Origin: Oscillospiraceae bacterium
Lineage (GTDB): Bacteria; Bacillota; Clostridia; Oscillospirales; Oscillospiraceae
Assembly (NCBI GenBank): GCA_902783825.1
Contig: CACZSJ010000005.1
Span: forward strand, 1 to 16,472
Reading direction: 5' to 3'
DNA length: 16,472 nucleotides
Shown here: piece after piece, positions 13,687 to 16,472 of the stretch
Numbering within the stretch: position 1 is the stretch's first letter
Layout of the letters: every line of letters begins with the position of its first letter
Position numbers and translations under genes: made by a program
The notes under the pieces: generated by a model
Databases searched by the model: none
Seen by the model: the letters and a program-made list of their open reading frames with translations, nothing else
Told to the model about the DNA's origin: nothing

Positions 13687-13923
13687 TTAGACCAGGTTCA
13701 AAATCAGCGTGAGGACGACAAAAGCGAGGGCAAACCATTTGGTTGCCTTAGCAAGCTTTGCATCCCAGGTCTTGGCTTTTCCCTTGGACATAAAAGTCTC
13801 TGCGCCGCCGGAGATGGAGCCGGAGAGACCGGCGCTTTTCCCGCTTTGCATCAAAACGATCACGGTGACCGCCAGACCGGATAAAAGCTGAAGAACGGTA
13901 AATACGGTTTGAAGTGCAGACAT
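13687..13923 (-). CDS. secG: Preprotein translocase subunit SecG
   Basis: 78 residues with two membrane segments (about 4-23 and 57-77) separated by the cytoplasmic loop QSGKSAGLSGSISGGAETFM, the SecG hallmark. SecG is the small stimulating subunit of SecYEG. The start is ATG 13923; an in-frame TTG at 13932 is directly adjacent to the AAAGGG ribosome site, while the ATG is nine bases from it. In many clostridia secG is followed by rnr and smpB; here it stands alone and runs into a bidirectional terminator. Confidence 0.97.
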   Translation of the reverse strand: MSALQTVFTVLQLLSGLAVTVIVLMQSGKSAGLSGSISGGAETFMSKGKAKTWDAKLAKATKWFALAFVVLTLILNLV

Positions 13924-13966
13924 ATATATCAACCCTTTCGATCATCTGCCGCTGATTAGCTATATG

Positions 13967-13995
13967 ACTATACCACAACGTCTAAGCAAATTCAA
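13967..13995 (-). promoter_or_regulatory. Promoter of secG
   Basis: On the minus strand TTGAAT (13990-13995), 17-base spacer, TATAGT (13967-13972). Leader of about 35 bases to the ATG at 13923. It lies directly downstream of the broken gene at 14018, which has no terminator of its own, so read-through into secG is possible. Confidence 0.65.
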
Positions 13996-14017
13996 GCCTT
14001 TTTTTCTTTTTCCTGCA

Positions 14018-14874
14018 TCAAAGATCCGGACGGAGCTGAATGTGGATATCACAGCGCTCTTTCCCCAGTATGTAGTGATAAGAAAGGGAGAGGGTGGTGC
14101 CGTTGAGATAGAAGGTGAGCGCGTCGGTATCGCTGTCCTCCAGCCAGCGCTCGAAGATCCAGGCGTCGGCTTCCCGGATGATCGGTACCACTCGATCTTC
14201 AAAAACCTCTACCGGCATAGATAAGAGGGGAGTGACCCCCGCATGGTAAAACTGTGTATCGTACAGCTCCAGAAAGTATTCGCCGCTTTCGGCATAGGTT
14301 AGGATCCCCCACACGTCACGCGTACCGTTCTTGAGGGTTCCTTTTCCGCTGTGGTTACGGATTTCCAAGCTGCCGCACCAGGAAGAATTCTCCAGACTGA
14401 GCGTTTCCGAGGGCTCCTTCTCAGCGGACGAGGGATCGCTTTGGCAAAGACGAATACCGCACTGCTGTAAACTGTGATGGTGTCTCCATCAAGAGAATAG
14501 CGCAGAAAACTGCCGTCGGAAAAGCACAGCTGATCCTCTGTATAGGTAAAGGGAGAAGGCCCAAACTGAGCAAATCGCGCAAGGCCGCTGCCGTCCTCGT
14601 GAAAGACCAGATACCATTCATCGTAGTCTTCCGAATCATCACTCATGCTCTCAGTGGTATAAGCGCGCAGTGTGTAATAACCGCTCAAGCCGCCGGATTC
14701 GGTTGCGGTTGTATCGGGATATTTTTCCACATGGATACCGTACTCCTGCCGGAGAACATGTCCGCGGATCAGGAAAAAGGCGAGGATCAAAAAGGCAAGG
14801 GCAAGCAGAAGCAACAGGATCCGCTTCCCTGGGGACAGCGATGCCGCGGCGTGCGTAGGATTCGACGTTTTCAT
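14018..14874 (-). pseudogene. Membrane-anchored protein split by a one-base frameshift
   Basis: Two overlapping frames form one protein. From ATG 14874 (AAAGGAG seven bases upstream) the first frame gives a hydrophobic anchor (about residues 18-41) and an extracellular-looking acidic domain, in good coding style up to about VFVFAK. It then turns into an Arg/Pro-rich tail typical of out-of-frame reading. The second frame continues smoothly with SDPSSAEKEPSETLSLE and ends at 14018 with a hydrophobic/aromatic domain of its own. The switch lies at the A-run on the minus strand (plus-strand TTT at 14440-14442): one more A would join them into about 285 residues. Either a sequencing error, a phase-variable tract (short), or a recent inactivation. 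Family not recognised. Confidence 0.75.
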
Positions 14875-14901
14875 ATATAAACTCCTTTAATGCTTGTCCA
14901 T

Positions 14902-14930
14902 ATTATATGGGCGAACAGGGTATATTGCAA
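14902..14930 (-). promoter_or_regulatory. Promoter of the split membrane protein gene
   Basis: On the minus strand TTGCAA (14925-14930), 17-base spacer, TATAAT (14902-14907). Transcription would begin about 20 bases before the ATG at 14874. An intact promoter and ribosome site suggest that the frameshift is recent or an artefact. Confidence 0.75.
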
Positions 14931-14936
14931 GTCCTG

Positions 14937-14991
14937 GCATAATTCGTGAAATTTTTGATAAAAAAGCTTTGCATTATGAAGCACATTATGC
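14937..14991. repeat. Repeated CATTATG/GCATAAT elements, candidate operator of the TetR gene
   Basis: CATTATG occurs at 14972-14978 and 14984-14990 as direct repeats 12 bases apart, within the promoter spacer. GCATAAT at 14937-14943 is the inverse of ATTATGC at 14985-14991. The elements lie between the two divergent promoters, so one regulator could control both genes. Confidence 0.4.
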
Positions 14992-14997
14992 TATAAT
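14969..14997 (+). promoter_or_regulatory. Promoter of the TetR-family gene
   Basis: TTGCAT (14969-14974), 17-base spacer, perfect TATAAT (14992-14997). The leader is about 20 bases, with a GGAGGGG site (15011-15017) before ATG 15025. Confidence 0.8.
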
Positions 14998-15024
14998 CGA
15001 AGAAAGGACCGGAGGGGGAAAATT

Positions 15025-15585
15025 ATGCCATCTACGACCAAGGAAGCGCTCGCAAATGCCTTGCGCCAAATGATGACGATTAAGCCTATCGCAAAGATTA
15101 CGGTGAAAGATCTCGTTGAAATCTGCGGGGTAAACCGGCAAACGTTCTATTACCATTTCGATGATGTGTACGACTTGCTTGAATGGGTGTTTGAGGAGGA
15201 TGCCAATCGGGTACTGCCTCAAGAAATAGTCTACGATCATTGGACCAGAGACGTGATGGCGTTTATGGAATACCTGCAGAAAAACAGCGCCTTTACCCTA
15301 AACGTGTACAATTCTGACAGCCGGCTGTACATGCTCCAATATCTGGAAGGGAAGATGGAGATGTGCATTCGCAGCTTTACGGAAATTGTCGCCGAGGGCC
15401 GCAACATCTCCCAGCAGGATTTTGAATTTGTGGTGAAGTTCTACGCCAAATGCGCCATTGGTTTTATTTCCCAGTGGCTGGATATGGGGATGCAGCTTCC
15501 CAAAGAAATCACCACGGATCGCATTCTGTGCACCATGCAGCACAGTATAGAAAACATCCTGGATCGTTTTCGAATCGACGTGTAG
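15025..15585 (+). CDS. TetR/AcrR-family regulator, DhaS-like
   Basis: 186 residues. The N-terminal helix-turn-helix is clear: KITVKDLVEICGVNRQTFYYHF (residues about 24-45) followed by DDVYDLLEWVFEED, which is the form found in DhaS-type regulators. DhaS activates dihydroxyacetone kinase genes in Lactococcus, but many clostridial proteins with this N-terminus are of unknown role, and no dha gene is present here. The C-terminal ligand domain (60-186) is helical with two cysteines (Cys117 and Cys141, approximate). ATG 15025 follows a strong GGAGGGG. Divergent from the split membrane protein, which could be its target. It ends 8 bases before a strong terminator. Confidence 0.88.
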   Translation: MPSTTKEALANALRQMMTIKPIAKITVKDLVEICGVNRQTFYYHFDDVYDLLEWVFEEDANRVLPQEIVYDHWTRDVMAFMEYLQKNSAFTLNVYNSDSRLYMLQYLEGKMEMCIRSFTEIVAEGRNISQQDFEFVVKFYAKCAIGFISQWLDMGMQLPKEITTDRILCTMQHSIENILDRFRIDV

Positions 15586-15593
15586 CTTTATGC

Positions 15594-15626
15594 AACATAG
15601 CCCGGCTTGCCGGGCTATGTTTTTTT
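15594..15626 (+). terminator. Terminator of the TetR-family gene
   Basis: A perfect 12-base-pair stem (15594-15605 with 15610-15621), CTTG loop, then a run of seven Ts (15620-15626). The A-run on the opposite side is short, so use by the convergent GH18 gene is possible but weaker. Confidence 0.93.
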
Positions 15627-15667
15627 ATCTAACTGTTCTCGCGTGTCTAGGAAGATAGCGGAAATGC

Positions 15668-16472
15668 TCAAAGCTTTTCCACGCTGTATTCAGATTCCAA
15701 CACAAGAAAACTGGTGCGAAACAGCGTGTTGAGATTCCAGAAGCTGACGCCGGCAAGGCCGTATTCCTTGACCAGACGGTATTTGGCCTGCAGACTGCGC
15801 GCATCCTCAAACCATACCTCGTGCTGTCTGCCGCTGTCGTCCTGATAGCGGAAGAAGGGCGACTGGGCCTGGAGATCGTACTGAATGGCGACGCGCTGTC
15901 TGGCGGCAAGGCTGATCGCCTGCACGTTGCTCAACACCCGGGCGGCGCTGCCCTGCACAAAGGGAAGCGTCCAGTCGTAGCCGTAGTTGGGCACACCCAT
16001 GAGGATCTTTCCCGCGGGCATCACCGACACAGCATAGTCCAGCACGCGCTTGACCATGTGCAAGGGAGACACCGCCATGGCGGGGCCGTAGGTGTAGCCC
16101 CATTCGTAGGTCATCAGCACGACATAGTCCACGGTTTTGCCGTGAAAGGCGTAGTCGTGAGCGGCATAGAGCAGACCCTGCTGGCTGTCGGAGAGCTTCG
16201 GCGCCAGGGCGCTGACCACTAAATAACCCAGGCCGTGCAGCCTGTCAGTCAAGCGCTGTAAAAATTGGTTATAGCTGTCCCGATCAAAGGGATAGACGTA
16301 TTCGAAATCCAGATTGACGCCGCGGTATCCGCCTGCCTCCAAGATCTGTTCCAACTGGCTGAGCAGCCGACTCTGTATGTCCCCATCGGTGAAGACGGCG
16401 TGTGCAACATCGCTGGAGAAACCGCCCTGCTCCCGCAGATTGGTCAAAGTCAGCAAATTGGCAACCTGCTGC
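15668..16472 (-). CDS. GH18 glycosidase, SleL/YaaH-like peptidoglycan hydrolase, partial (N-terminus outside window)
   Basis: The 267 visible residues form most of a glycoside hydrolase 18 barrel. GVNLDFEYV is the DxxDxE-type catalytic strand with the Glu as acid/base, followed by MTYEWGYTYGPAMAVSPL and GVPNYGYDW, which match the spore-associated N-acetylglucosaminidases SleL/YaaH rather than true chitinases. The C-terminus GVSFWNLNT is the last barrel strand with its conserved Trp. In this family LysM domains often precede the barrel, and they would lie beyond base 16472. The reading frame continues to the window edge without a start codon that fits the family N-terminus. A role in cortex breakdown during spore germination is inferred and supports a spore-forming host. 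Confidence 0.93.
   Translation of the reverse strand, partial: QQVANLLTLTNLREQGGFSSDVAHAVFTDGDIQSRLLSQLEQILEAGGYRGVNLDFEYVYPFDRDSYNQFLQRLTDRLHGLGYLVVSALAPKLSDSQQGLLYAAHDYAFHGKTVDYVVLMTYEWGYTYGPAMAVSPLHMVKRVLDYAVSVMPAGKILMGVPNYGYDWTLPFVQGSAARVLSNVQAISLAARQRVAIQYDLQAQSPFFRYQDDSGRQHEVWFEDARSLQAKYRLVKEYGLAGVSFWNLNTLFRTSFLVLESEYSVEKL

Noticed and set aside
14430..14450. Programmed ribosomal frameshifting as explanation for the split gene
   Set aside because: I see no classical slippery heptamer with a following stem at the switch; a lost base is simpler.
1..16472. CRISPR array, prophage, insertion sequence, tRNA or rRNA
   Set aside because: No regularly spaced repeats, transposase or phage proteins, and no cloverleaf or rRNA sequence recognised on either strand.

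Overview
The window looks like chromosomal DNA of a low- to mid-GC Gram-positive anaerobe, most likely a spore-forming clostridium (Oscillospirales or Christensenellales would fit; I cannot resolve this further). The reasons are strong AGGAGG-type ribosome binding sites, an RNase J, a TelA/XpaC pair, a SleL/YaaH-like GH18 enzyme, and RsbU/RsbW/RsbV-type partner-switching proteins. I see no rRNA, tRNA, insertion sequence, phage gene or CRISPR array.

Layout. (1) Bases 1-3015, minus strand: one probable operon xpaC - telA - lemA-like - ybaK-like (the last cut by the window edge), driven by a promoter at 3050-3078. (2) Bases 3084-6285, plus strand: rpe - recR - rnj, with a back-to-back promoter, an inverted-repeat-rich recR/rnj gap, and a strong terminator at 6252-6285. 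(3) Bases 6343-12093, plus strand: a long probable operon starting with a five-gene partner-switching cassette (STAS - degenerate HATPase-like protein - STAS - membrane PP2C phosphatase - RsbW-like kinase). A VanX-like dipeptidase follows 18 bases later, then a compact dihydropyrimidine-dehydrogenase-like iron-sulphur flavoprotein. There is no sigma factor in the cassette or anywhere in the window. (4) Bases 12147-13679, plus strand: ohrR - gpx - ArsC-like gene behind a consensus promoter with two operator-like palindromes, a peroxide-response unit that looks more AT-rich than its neighbours. (5) Bases 13687-14930, minus strand: secG, and a membrane-anchored protein broken by a one-base frameshift. 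(6) Bases 14969-15626, plus strand: a DhaS-like TetR regulator. (7) Bases 15668 to the end, minus strand: the C-terminal part of a GH18 peptidoglycan hydrolase.

How the parts may work together. The cassette has every component needed to switch a partner protein by phosphorylation: two substrates (STAS), a kinase (RsbW-like), a phosphatase with a membrane sensor (PP2C), and an extra HATPase-like protein that lacks the ATP-binding residues. What it controls is not visible. The linked VanX-like enzyme suggests, without proving, a connection to cell-wall or dipeptide metabolism. This cassette is the best candidate here for an undescribed system. The second most interesting object is the fusion enzyme at 10407-11906, which has the iron-sulphur entry and exit domains of dihydropyrimidine dehydrogenase but no FAD/NAD(P)H domain. 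All functional calls rest on reading motifs by eye; no database search was run.
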